Shown here: positions 43,681 to 51,764 of the stretch, piece after piece
How positions within the stretch are numbered: position 1 is the first letter of the stretch
Layout of the letters: every line of letters starts with the position of its first letter
Assembly: GCF_003815875.1 (NCBI RefSeq)
Contig: NZ_CP033924.1
Location: 2,232,001 to 2,296,000 of the forward strand
Length of the DNA: 64,000 bases
Direction: 5' to 3'
DNA from: Chryseobacterium lactis
Lineage (GTDB): Bacteria; Bacteroidota; Bacteroidia; Flavobacteriales; Weeksellaceae
Notes under the pieces: model-generated
Told to the model about the DNA's origin: nothing
Seen by the model: only the letters and a program-made list of their open reading frames with translations
The model's database searches: none
Position numbers and translations under genes: made by a program

Positions 43681-45589
43681 AAGCTAAAGTTTCATCAAAC
43701 ACATTATTTCCTTTATCATACTCTTCTGCTATTTCAGAAAAGGTCTTCAAAGAACTTTTAAATATTCCAGTTTTATATCTTAAAACATCTTCTTTTAGAT
43801 ACAGAAGCAGTTTGTTTTTAACTGATTTCTGATTTGTAATTTCTCTTTTATTTAAAAAGAAAGGACCTACAAGTTTATCTTCATGAATTCCAAGCTCAAG
43901 AAGCTTTTGGTTTATGATTCTTCTAAAAGTATTCCATTTAAGTTCTGGCTTGCCTTCAAGGAAAGGCATATTGATATTAACATCATTTATATGGATTTCA
44001 CTCTTATTAATTCCTAGATGTTCAAAGCTCCAGCGTCTTTTAAAAGCTGTATCAAGAGGTAATACTCCTTGATCTGCATTATTCATGGTTGCCCATATAT
44101 ATAGATTTGAAGGGATTTTAATTTCAGTCTCAGCAATATTTCTCCCTCTTAGATAATCATATATTGAAGTTTCTAAGGTAATAGGATATTCACTCTCTCC
44201 ATTATCATTTCTATCAAGCAGTTGAAATAGCTCTCCAAAAACAGCAGTAGTGTTAGCTCTATTCAACTCTTCTATCAGTAATAAAAAATTGTGATCTGGA
44301 TTTTTGACTGCTCTCTCATACAATATTAAAAAAGGTCCAGGTTCAAAGGTATATTCAATAACAGGTTCAACCTTATGTTCATTAATAGTAACCCTGTCAG
44401 AATTAAATATTGTTACTCCTGTTTCTTTGTATAGAGGTTTGGGTTTATATGAACCAACAAAGTTTCTATATGAATAACTCGAGTGGAATGTAACTCTTTT
44501 GTATAAAAGTTCATTAGGGAAGAGCTCATTTGCTCTTTTGTTCATTTCATAACTTTTACCTGTTCCAGGGGCTCCATATAATATTAGATTTTTAGGGAAG
44601 TCTTCTGAAATAGAATTAGGATTTACTTCTATGTTTGAAATCGTATTTAGTTTCATAAATCCTCCCTCAATAGCTCTAAGATTAGTAATGTGAAATTTAT
44701 TTCCAAAAATTGTTGTTATTTCATCTTCAAGTTCTGGAAAGATGTCAAGTAAAATACCAATTAAGTTTCTGGCTTGTTCTATTGTTATGCTACTGTTAGC
44801 CTGATTTTGCTCATTTTTTATCATTGGTCCTATAAAAGGAATGCTATAACTATTAAAATAACCAATGAATTCGTGTCTAGAAAGCACTTTAGGTAAAATA
44901 AGCAATGGTTTTAACTTAATTTTGAAATATCTTGGGTTGTTAGTGTCATAACCTTTAGCATAGGGTCCATGAGTAATAATACAAATAGCACTTAATCCAA
45001 AAGCCCACTCAGGATTGTCACCATGTTGGTTAAAAAAAACAATATCGCCAGTATTAGTTATTGCTTCATGCTGATAAATTCCTCCAAATTCAAATTCATC
45101 TTCACCTGGACTAGCTCTATCTATTGATGTAACAGTTGTTTTAAATGAGTAATAATGTATAGCCATAGGATCCTTTATAATATACATATCATAATATATT
45201 TTTAATATAGGTGGAAGCTCACTAAAGTATTGACTAATATCAAAAGAATTACTTTCAGTACTCTTTAATGTTTTATTATCTAGAGTAATATGAAAGTGAT
45301 ATTTTCCATCCTTTGGTACACCATGGAATCCATTGATTAGATCATTAATAATAGATGAAGGAATATTGAAATATCCTTTGGGTCCAAAAAGAATAAATGC
45401 TGTTACCTCATGTTCTTTATAAGAATCAATATTATCACTATTAATAGTGAACCAATAGTTATTGTTTTTCCTTTGAATACTTGAAAATCTTATTACATAT
45501 CTATTTTCTTCATTTGAATAAATATCTCTTGTAGTTTTTTCAGCAGCTAAGAAATTTGCCATTTCTTTTTTTTGTTCTCCTTGTCTCAT
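43673..45589 (-). CDS. McrB-like AAA+ restriction motor (LlaJI R1-type)
   Basis: 638 residues. Walker A GAPGTGKS at 339-346, Walker B FLLLIEELNRA at 435-445, McrB signature ATMNNADQGVLPLDTAFKRRW at 500-520 (consensus MNTADRS). The N-terminal ~325 residues are unlike E. coli McrB and probably form the DNA-recognition module. With the LlaJI/McrC-like subunit it would translocate and cleave DNA using GTP. In the LlaJI type, unlike McrBC, unmodified sites are attacked. Confidence 0.9.
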   Translation of the reverse strand: MRQGEQKKEMANFLAAEKTTRDIYSNEENRYVIRFSSIQRKNNNYWFTINSDNIDSYKEHEVTAFILFGPKGYFNIPSSIINDLINGFHGVPKDGKYHFHITLDNKTLKSTESNSFDISQYFSELPPILKIYYDMYIIKDPMAIHYYSFKTTVTSIDRASPGEDEFEFGGIYQHEAITNTGDIVFFNQHGDNPEWAFGLSAICIITHGPYAKGYDTNNPRYFKIKLKPLLILPKVLSRHEFIGYFNSYSIPFIGPMIKNEQNQANSSITIEQARNLIGILLDIFPELEDEITTIFGNKFHITNLRAIEGGFMKLNTISNIEVNPNSISEDFPKNLILYGAPGTGKSYEMNKRANELFPNELLYKRVTFHSSYSYRNFVGSYKPKPLYKETGVTIFNSDRVTINEHKVEPVIEYTFEPGPFLILYERAVKNPDHNFLLLIEELNRANTTAVFGELFQLLDRNDNGESEYPITLETSIYDYLRGRNIAETEIKIPSNLYIWATMNNADQGVLPLDTAFKRRWSFEHLGINKSEIHINDVNINMPFLEGKPELKWNTFRRIINQKLLELGIHEDKLVGPFFLNKREITNQKSVKNKLLLYLKEDVLRYKTGIFKSSLKTFSEIAEEYDKGNNVFDETLAFE

Positions 45590-45591
45590 TA

Positions 45592-46773
45592 TTAAAATGC
45601 TTCTAAAAATGTTTCATACTCATCTAACTTTGTAAAATCTATGTAAAATTTATTATCTGTTGTTTTTGTTATTTTAACACTATCATAACCAATCTCAATA
45701 AGTCTATCATAAGTTAAAATTTCCCCTTCTCCTAAATTTAGAATATCTCTTAACATCCAATCTGATAGCGCATTATTTGGGTTGGTCATTAGTGCTTTTC
45801 CATTATCCTGACAGACTTTTGCAGAGAGCTCTTCTCCACTAGGAATTACTAACGTGAATGGAACTTCCCTTGGTGGGAGAAAGTTTGGTGCTAAATCTCT
45901 AATGTCTGCAGGTATAGGTATATATACTTCCCCATAGTCTCTAGCTCTTCCACCTGCATTCCATTGATTTAATTGGCTTTTTTCAGGAACTATATGATTT
46001 TGTCTTGAAGCTTTCCTTTTTGCAGAATATAATGGAAGTATAATGTAGTCCTCACCTGGAGCTAGTTCATTTTGAGTAATTTGATTAGTTGGTTCAGTAT
46101 AGCTACTGATACTTTCAATTAAAGTGCTTGGATTAGCAATTGCATTTCTCAATAAAGAAATTGGATCATTAAGAATCTCAATTTCCAAAGTTTGGCAATT
46201 ATCAGGTACTACAAACCTTTTCATTAATACACTTTTTGAGTGGTTAAAAGTATATTCATTAAAGGTATCTTTGAATTTTAATGTAACAGCTGTATCAGAA
46301 ATTATTTCAATAGATTCTTTATCTACTAGATCATAGCTGTCTTCAAAGATTTTAATTACACCTTTATCTCTTCCAATTATATGATAAACCCTGTTGTTAG
46401 TATCATATGCTCTATCTGCAATTAAGATTCTTTCATTTCTTAGATCAGCCAATTTTTTTGCCAGCTCCATTCCTCTAAGTGTTCTAAGTAGGGAACTATC
46501 TGCATTAAATTCAGCTACTTTTTCAACTTTAGAATTACCATTCAATACGAAAGTTTTAATCCCAATTCCAAATTTATTTATAACTGCATCATATGCTCCA
46601 TCAGCTCTAGCAAGATTTTCAGCATTAAAAACATCACAAAATATATTTTCAGCAATTCTATACTGAATATAAGGCTTATCAGATTCACTAAAAAGCTTCG
46701 AGAGAGCTCCTATAGCCTTTAACTTTTCATGATATTCTTCAATACTATGCTGTGCCTGTGTATTTAAAAACAT
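45592..46773 (-). CDS. Restriction-associated protein with C-terminal B3-like DNA-binding domain
   Basis: 393 residues. The C-terminal ~120 residues (YGEVYIPIPADIRD..., FLPPREVPFTLVIPSGEELSAKV, LMTNPNNALSDWML) match the B3-like recognition domain seen in NgoFVII-type restriction enzymes. The N-terminus contains a possible nuclease core (AENIFCDVFNAENLARADGAYD, GIGIKTFVL). It lies 2 bp from the McrB-like gene, in the same operon. It could be the sequence reader or a separate nuclease. Confidence 0.6.
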   Translation of the reverse strand: MFLNTQAQHSIEEYHEKLKAIGALSKLFSESDKPYIQYRIAENIFCDVFNAENLARADGAYDAVINKFGIGIKTFVLNGNSKVEKVAEFNADSSLLRTLRGMELAKKLADLRNERILIADRAYDTNNRVYHIIGRDKGVIKIFEDSYDLVDKESIEIISDTAVTLKFKDTFNEYTFNHSKSVLMKRFVVPDNCQTLEIEILNDPISLLRNAIANPSTLIESISSYTEPTNQITQNELAPGEDYIILPLYSAKRKASRQNHIVPEKSQLNQWNAGGRARDYGEVYIPIPADIRDLAPNFLPPREVPFTLVIPSGEELSAKVCQDNGKALMTNPNNALSDWMLRDILNLGEGEILTYDRLIEIGYDSVKITKTTDNKFYIDFTKLDEYETFLEAF

Positions 46774-47196
46774 TTAATTCTTCTTTAATTTTGAGATTTC
46801 TTGTTGAATTATTTCTAAGCAGGAAGAAAGATTTTTTTTAACTTCTTTACTCCAGAATCTTATCACTCTCCAATTGTTTGATAGTAGGTATTCAGTGACC
46901 TCTTTATCCCTCTGTATATTTCTTTCAATTTTTGGAATCCAATAGTCTCTATTAGTTTTTATTCTATTTTTTTGAGTTTCCCAATCTTTTCCATGGAAAA
47001 ATTCACCATCTACGAATATAGCTATTTTATATTTGGAAAAACTTATGTCAGGCTTTCCAAGTATTTTTTTATTATTTTTTCTATATCTGTAACCCAAATT
47101 CCATAAAGCTTTTGCAAGCAGTACTTCTTCCTTAGTCTCTTTGCTCTTAATTGCTTGCATATTTTTTCTCCTTTGTTCTGGTGTTAAATTATCCAT
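46774..47196 (-). CDS. vsr: Very short patch repair endonuclease
   Basis: 140 residues, full family length. GKPDISF (48-54, Asp50) and FVDGEFFHGKDW (61-72) are the Vsr active-site motifs, with Arg/Lys-rich N-terminus RRKNMQAIKSKETKEE. Vsr nicks next to T:G mismatches formed when 5-methylcytosine deaminates at a methyltransferase's site, so it complements the cytosine methyltransferase of the same element. First gene of the five-gene minus-strand operon. Confidence 0.95.
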   Translation of the reverse strand: MDNLTPEQRRKNMQAIKSKETKEEVLLAKALWNLGYRYRKNNKKILGKPDISFSKYKIAIFVDGEFFHGKDWETQKNRIKTNRDYWIPKIERNIQRDKEVTEYLLSNNWRVIRFWSKEVKKNLSSCLEIIQQEISKLKKN

Positions 47197-47729
47197 GATG
47201 TAAAGATTTATTATAATTCTTTATTTGCACTAAGTTAATCCATTTAGTTCAATCTCTCCATAGTATAAGAACATATGGTTTACAGTTCATAAAAAAATTT
47301 TACTAAAAATTTTATGAGGCTTTCTGTCTTTTGTTTCTCTACCTTTCAACAATCTCCCCCAATTTCGTAAATGGAAAATTCCCCCCTCCACTTTACAGAA
47401 ATTAGAAAATTTTCAAAGGTCTATTAATAAATCTGTGAACAATTGCAGCTTCAATTTTAGTTCTTTACTTGTGATAGCACTGCACCATCTTGTGTATGTT
47501 CTTTCTCTGTACCTTCCCATACTGATTTATACTCATCTCACCCATTCCTGAACCTGGGATGGGAAAATGAGAATATAAATCTTTCTCTTTTACAATACAA
47601 CACTCCTGAATAACCCTCACTTGTGGAGAGATAACAGATATTAAGCCTTTAGACCCCAGGTAATAGTGGTGGTGTAAAGGTTTGTGTCTTGTTTCATTAA
47701 TTAACAATTAACTCAAAATCAAAAAAACT
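47197..47729. other. 533-bp gap: promoters for Vsr operon and for 47730, no gene
   Basis: No convincing gene. The Vsr operon promoter should lie in its left part. A pyrimidine-rich stretch with C5-C6 runs (about 47352-47391) is out of keeping with the AT-rich surroundings. An imperfect hairpin (CCCAT...ATGGG) lies near 47542-47565. One CCAGGTAA motif is at 47656. The two weak frames here lack coding character. Confidence 0.5.
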
Positions 47730-48101
47730 ATGGTAACGATTACGAATTACACCAAAAGAAAAAGAGAAGATGGGACTATGTTTTGTGTCCTTGAAATCAA
47801 CAGTGGTATTGAACTTATACAAAGTCAGAGTACAGGTCAGTATTATGCAACAGCCAAGAAATGCTACATACCTGCTACCTTTGATGAAGCTGTATGCAGA
47901 AGTCTTCGAGGTACTATGATGAAAGGAGATATTATCAAGGTTGAATGTGAACCTTATCAATATACCATTAAAGAAACAGGAGAACTTATTACCCTGAATC
48001 ACAGGTATGAATACACTCCTGATGAAAGTTCACAATTAGCCCCAAATAATTATTTAGAGAATTATACAGTTCCAGGTAACCTTGTGAGTACTATCCAGTA
48101 A
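47730..48101 (+). CDS. Small conserved-looking mobile-element protein
   Basis: 123 residues, beta-rich (FCVLEINSGIELIQSQSTGQYYATAKKCYIP), soluble; similar proteins sit in Bacteroidota islands. It ends NYTVPGNLVSTIQ, where CCAGGTAA encodes the PGN. It stands alone between two gaps. Function unknown. Confidence 0.6.
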   Translation: MVTITNYTKRKREDGTMFCVLEINSGIELIQSQSTGQYYATAKKCYIPATFDEAVCRSLRGTMMKGDIIKVECEPYQYTIKETGELITLNHRYEYTPDESSQLAPNNYLENYTVPGNLVSTIQ

Positions 48102-48110
48102 AAATATTAA

Positions 48111-48215
48111 AAGTCCCAGTTCTTGTAAAATGTATATATACAGAAACAAAAAGTGGGACTTATTTAGGACAAAATTTACCTGGAGCCTATAAAGAAAGGA
48201 AGTAAATTTTGTCCT
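48111..48215 (+). ncRNA. Possible structured RNA: two nested strong hairpins
   Basis: AAGTCCCA (48111) pairs with TGGGACTT (48154), and a perfect 14-bp stem pairs 48166-48179 with 48202-48215 (AGGACAAAATTTAC/GTAAATTTTGTCCT), followed by TTTTC. The second could be a terminator for 47730-48101. Together they could be a stable ~105-nt RNA. The rest of the gap to 48451 shows two more CCAGGTAA motifs and no gene. Confidence 0.45.
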
Positions 48216-48451
48216 TTTCTTTTACTCTATTTTTTCCTGTTTATTGATGTTTATCTTTACATCTACCCAGGTAATTTTGACTGTAAAAATAATTAATGAC
48301 TGGGTAAGATTTTATTAAATAGCTGAATTTTTATTTGTGCCTGTTGATTATAAGAGTATTGAATATAATATCAGAGTCCCCAGGTAACCTCTTACCAGAA
48401 GATGACAGTAACTTTTGACTTTGTTAAGAGGGATGTTTAAAGATGTGGGAA

Positions 48452-48673
48452 TTATTCAATAACATTGGTGATTTCAGAGAGCTTAACCTCTAAGCTGATT
48501 GAAATTTTATATAAAGTAAAACTACTTGGACAAGTTTTGCCTGTCTCAATTCTATTCATGTTAGACTTCTCAAAATTGCATAACAAAGCCAGCTCAGCCT
48601 GAGACATCTTTTTCTCTTCTCTTAGCTGTCTTATCCTCTTACCTAAAGCTATTTGAAAGTCTACTTTTTCCAT
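48452..48673 (-). CDS. XRE-family regulator
   Basis: 73 residues from ATG 48673. HTH_3 domain fills the whole protein (RIRQLREEKKMSQAELALLCNF, SNMNRIETGKTCPSSFTLYKI). A TTG extension upstream is rejected. It is divergent from the membrane-protein operon and probably binds the 13-bp dyad between them. Confidence 0.88.
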   Translation of the reverse strand: MEKVDFQIALGKRIRQLREEKKMSQAELALLCNFEKSNMNRIETGKTCPSSFTLYKISISLEVKLSEITNVIE

Positions 48674-48700
48674 CAACACAATAACTAATGTCAAAAGTGG

Positions 48701-48734
48701 TCAAAAATGATAATATTATAGTTATCATTTTTGA
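48701..48734. promoter_or_regulatory. XRE operator and promoter
   Basis: Perfect inverted repeat TCAAAAATGATAA-N8-TTATCATTTTTGA between divergent genes. TATATTTG at 48743-48750 fits the Bacteroidota -7 box for the rightward operon. Repressor binding would cover this region and also its own gene's promoter. Confidence 0.72.
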
Positions 48735-48777
48735 TAATTATATATATTTGTCTAATCTTAACTAAACATTTTTAACT

Positions 48778-49380
48778 ATGATAACAACCTTAACATTGAG
48801 CTTTCAACACCTTGTAATTGTATTCATTATACTAGGTATACCAACCTTGATTATTTATCTAATTATCAAGTCAAGAAATAACGACAAAAAATTAATGCTG
48901 ACTTCTGAAGTTAATACCATTGGTACTGATAATCCAACCTTAAATATTGATGAAGAAACTAATACCAACCTTGAGAAGTATGGAAAGATTTCTGAAAAGT
49001 CTAATCTCTTTCTGTATATCTTAACCTTTACATTCTTACTATTCTTCACAATGGTCTATACCATTAACAAAAGAGGTAATTATGATTTAACTGATGGGGC
49101 ATACCTTGCAGGGACAATATTAGCAGGTTTAATAACCTTTGGATTCTACATAACAATATTTACATTACTGTTTAATCCTATTAGAAAACTTTACAAGAGA
49201 TATCTTCAATTCAGTGAGGGGACCATTGATGCTCCTGCCTTTAAGAAATTCAAGAACAGAAGTAGGACAAATACAGTCATTCTTAGTATTATCTGCATTC
49301 CTTTATCTTTTGGGGTATTTGGGTTGTTGATGATACCTCATTACAAGTTTTTATCCAACCTTAATAAGCTTACATTTTAA
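48778..49380 (+). CDS. Polytopic membrane protein
   Basis: 200 residues. Predicted membrane spans at ~10-30, ~77-93, ~105-130 and ~165-190. A hydrophilic loop (30-70) separates the first two. No family recognised. First gene of an XRE-controlled operon of mostly membrane proteins. Confidence 0.65.
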   Translation: MITTLTLSFQHLVIVFIILGIPTLIIYLIIKSRNNDKKLMLTSEVNTIGTDNPTLNIDEETNTNLEKYGKISEKSNLFLYILTFTFLLFFTMVYTINKRGNYDLTDGAYLAGTILAGLITFGFYITIFTLLFNPIRKLYKRYLQFSEGTIDAPAFKKFKNRSRTNTVILSIICIPLSFGVFGLLMIPHYKFLSNLNKLTF

Positions 49381-49391
49381 CAACTTTAAAT

Positions 49392-49676
49392 ATGAAAACA
49401 AAGCCATTACTAATTACAATCACTTTCGTTCTGGGAATACTCTTAGCAGTTTTTGGGATTAAGTTCTATCAAGAATCAAATATAGAAGGGTACAATCTTG
49501 TCAATTACCCTGTACAAGTGGTTCTACCAGAAGATTATAAAGAAATAAGCCCAGAAAGCCATCTTGTTGGTTATTATAACGAGAGACAGAACAAGCTCTA
49601 CATAGCATTTTATAATGAACATGGTAAGAAAATCAATACAAACAGCACAGCCAAAGACACCAATGAAAAGCATTAG
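49392..49676 (+). CDS. Small membrane-anchored protein
   Basis: 94 residues; N-terminal span or uncleaved signal at ~6-25 (LLITITFVLGILLAVFG), then a soluble tail of ~65 residues. It starts 11 bp after the preceding gene. Function unknown. Confidence 0.6.
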   Translation: MKTKPLLITITFVLGILLAVFGIKFYQESNIEGYNLVNYPVQVVLPEDYKEISPESHLVGYYNERQNKLYIAFYNEHGKKINTNSTAKDTNEKH

Positions 49677-49682
49677 TATAAT

Positions 49683-50054
49683 ATGTCCTTAGTTTATTGT
49701 TTTTTGGCTTTTCTAAGCCTTAGCCTACATAATGCAACAAAAAATGTTGCTGAGGAGGATGGAAATATTCCTACTATCTACAGAGGAACAAATACAGTAC
49801 TATTAAATCTTTGGTTCTTTCTTACAGGTTTAATAGCACCCACAATAACAATGTTTCTTTATACCAAGTGGTATTGGGCAATAATCTTCATAGTTGCAGG
49901 GTTACTGATTTCAATGGTAATGGCTAACAACTATGTGTACAAATATCATATAGTTAGAAGACCACCATTATACATCCCAGGTAGGGTTGATGTCAGGCTA
50001 TCATTAATTACAAGTATGATTAGTATTATCTTGCTTATTGTTCTGATAGCATGA
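49683..50054 (+). CDS. Small polytopic membrane protein
   Basis: 123 residues with an N-terminal hydrophobic segment and spans at ~42-64, ~66-82 and ~105-122. Its stop overlaps the next start (ATGA). Function unknown. Confidence 0.62.
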   Translation: MSLVYCFLAFLSLSLHNATKNVAEEDGNIPTIYRGTNTVLLNLWFFLTGLIAPTITMFLYTKWYWAIIFIVAGLLISMVMANNYVYKYHIVRRPPLYIPGRVDVRLSLITSMISIILLIVLIA

Positions 50055-50371
50055 TATTAGAAGTTATTCACTATTACAGTGCTCCAGGTAATGTTGACTT
50101 TGGTGAAAACCTTAAAAAGAGCATGTTTACCATAATAACTACTTCTACATTCTTCCTTAGTAACAGTATTGTAACCTGGGAACTGAACAGGGGTAAGTTA
50201 TACATTTGTGAGATATACAGCAGATTTAACGATGAGGTTTATCAGAAATCTTATGTTAATCAAATTCTTGAAGATGATAACAGGGTATTTCATGACTGGA
50301 TTAATTGTGAAATCTTAGTCCCAGGTAACCTCTTTCTTGGCTTTAATAAAACTGAAGGGGATTATTCTTAA
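50051..50371 (+). CDS. Small soluble protein of the membrane-protein operon
   Basis: 106 residues, with a weak hydrophobic patch (~26-44) and two VPGN/APGN peptides encoded by CCAGGTAA copies near its two ends. Coupled to the previous gene by ATGA. Function unknown. Confidence 0.55.
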   Translation: MILEVIHYYSAPGNVDFGENLKKSMFTIITTSTFFLSNSIVTWELNRGKLYICEIYSRFNDEVYQKSYVNQILEDDNRVFHDWINCEILVPGNLFLGFNKTEGDYS

Positions 50372-50495
50372 TTAAAATCAAAAGTGGTTGTATAGGAGAT
50401 ATACAAAGCAAATAAGTTCCTAAAGAATATGACCAAGAAATCTTTTGATACACAACAATCAGCTATTCCTATTAGCTTTAACTATCTAAAAACAA

Positions 50496-50897
50496 ATGAA
50501 GAATGACATATACGAGCACTTAAAATTCAGGCTAGATGATGAGCATAATGACTTCGAGTTTGAGATTATATCTATCCCCCCTTATGAGTTTATTGAAAAT
50601 AATCTCTCCTTAGTACCTTACGAATACTTTGGAGAGATAAATGAAGTTCTTGGCTTAAAAGTTAAGCAGATACTCTTATATTTTAATGCTGACAGGCTTA
50701 TGAGGGTTGAGTTGAAATACAAAGAGAATAGGGTAGAGAATCTTAAAAATAGACTAACAGAATTATTAGTATATTTTCCTAACTCAGTAACTCTGAAACT
50801 TTCCTATCATGATGAAGAGGATGTAACTATCTTAATGTATCAGAAAAGAGTACTAAACAAGTTTTATGATTTTGGGGTTACAAAAAATGTGAAATAA
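50496..50897 (+). CDS. Unknown protein before the JAB gene
   Basis: 133 residues, acidic, alpha/beta, no membrane span. It lies 24 bp upstream of the JAB/RadC-like gene and could be its partner. Not recognised. Confidence 0.55.
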   Translation: MKNDIYEHLKFRLDDEHNDFEFEIISIPPYEFIENNLSLVPYEYFGEINEVLGLKVKQILLYFNADRLMRVELKYKENRVENLKNRLTELLVYFPNSVTLKLSYHDEEDVTILMYQKRVLNKFYDFGVTKNVK

Positions 50898-50921
50898 GCT
50901 TCCTCACATACTCCAAAAAAA

Positions 50922-51368
50922 ATGAATACAGAAATAACAGTATCAGAGATTAAGGTAACATACCATCCTTGCAAAATGTCTGAAACTAAGCTCACCATGA
51001 GTAGTGATGTAGTAAATATTATCAGGACAATCTGGGATAATGGAATAATAGAAATGCAAGAAGAGGTAAAAATACTCTTCGTAAACTCTTCAAATACTGT
51101 CATTGGCTTCTATAGTCTATCCAAAGGAGGTATTACAAGTAGTTTGGTAGATATTAGATTGATTTTATCAGTAGCCTTGAAATGCTTAGCAACTGGATTA
51201 ATATTGGTACATAACCACCCAGGTGGCAATCTTAATCCAAGTAATGCAGATTTAGCTATAGTAAAGAAGCTTAATACAGCTTGTAAGCTACTTGACATAG
51301 CTCTTCTTGACAGTATCATCATTACAAAAGAACATTATGTGAGTTTTAATGATGAAGGATTAATATAA
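50922..51368 (+). CDS. JAB/RadC-family mobile-element protein
   Basis: 148 residues. JAMM metal site HNHPGG at 97-102 followed by NPSNAD (105-110), with the upstream Glu near 47. This short, RadC-domain-only form lacks the HhH domain of housekeeping RadC and is common near the ends of Bacteroidota mobile elements. Its exact role is unknown; metal-dependent peptidase or nuclease activity has been proposed for the fold. It is the last gene of element B. Confidence 0.88.
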   Translation: MNTEITVSEIKVTYHPCKMSETKLTMSSDVVNIIRTIWDNGIIEMQEEVKILFVNSSNTVIGFYSLSKGGITSSLVDIRLILSVALKCLATGLILVHNHPGGNLNPSNADLAIVKKLNTACKLLDIALLDSIIITKEHYVSFNDEGLI

Positions 51369-51409
51369 TAGTTGTAGTTCTTGCAGTTTCTGCAAATCGT
51401 CTAAAATAG

Positions 51410-51431
51410 ATAGGTGAAACATAGGTGAAAC
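51410..51431. repeat. Tandem 11-bp repeat near the right end of element B
   Basis: ATAGGTGAAAC twice in perfect tandem (51410-51420, 51421-51431), 117 bp before the attachment repeat, mirroring the 12-bp tandem pair at the prophage end. Confidence 0.65.
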
Positions 51432-51548
51432 ATTTTGTCAGAAGAAAACAAAATATAGTAATGAAATGAAAAAAAGAATAAGTTTTATTTTATTGAAAAT
51501 CAACATGATGAAAAAGGATATAATAAAATATAAAATAATTTTTTTCGT

Positions 51549-51590
51549 CTCATAATCAGGTGGTCCCTGGTTCGAGCCCAGGTGGGACCA
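51549..51590 (+). repeat. Attachment-site repeat: tRNA-Met(CAT) 3' fragment, junction B/C
   Basis: Same 42 bp as at 33924, again lacking the 5' half of the tRNA; the flanking base before CTCATAA differs, so the junction is precise. This marks the end of B and start of C. Confidence 0.88.
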
Positions 51591-51593
51591 CAG

Positions 51594-51618
51594 AAAAGCA
51601 CTCAATTTGAGTGCTTTT
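51594..51618 (+). terminator. tRNA-linked terminator, copy 2
   Basis: Same GCACTC/GAGTGC hairpin and T7 run as copy 1. Confidence 0.85.
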
Positions 51619-51698
51619 TTTATTTCTATACTGTAGTTCAGTCTTTTATACTTACATTTTATCAATAATTCTAGTTTCTATAGTTCCTTCTGATGGAG

Positions 51699-51742
51699 AA
51701 AAGGCATATAAAAAGGCACATCTTCATCATTAAAAAGGCATA
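51699..51742. repeat. Three AAAAGGCATA-like repeats, copy 2
   Basis: Same three phased motifs as at 34074-34117, upstream of the second integrase gene. Confidence 0.55.
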
Positions 51743-51764
51743 CCCTTTAAAATTTATTAATTAA

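Larger units (their letters stand above)
33924..51548. mobile_element. Integrative element B (17,625 bp)
   Basis: Bounded by two copies of the tRNA-Met 3' fragment. Carries the shared core (integrase, SF2 helicase-like, ATPase, DUF3871), a methyltransferase/LlaJI-like restriction cluster with Vsr, an XRE-controlled membrane-protein set and a JAB protein. No relaxase, type IV secretion or phage structural gene is visible, so transfer must rely on other means. Confidence 0.85.

Noticed and set aside
42373..45589. Classical type IV McrBC
   Set aside because: The McrC-like protein carries the LlaJI signature and the locus includes a C5 methyltransferase, so a LlaJI/BsuMI-type restriction-modification role fits better.
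47465..47707. Minus-strand 80-codon frame
   Set aside because: Composition is not protein-like, it has no neighbour coupling, and it overlaps the promoter gap of 47730.
51438..51665. Minus-strand frame containing LGSNQGPPDYE
   Set aside because: This peptide is the well-known artefact of translating the antisense of tRNA-Met; the frame covers the attachment repeat and a terminator.
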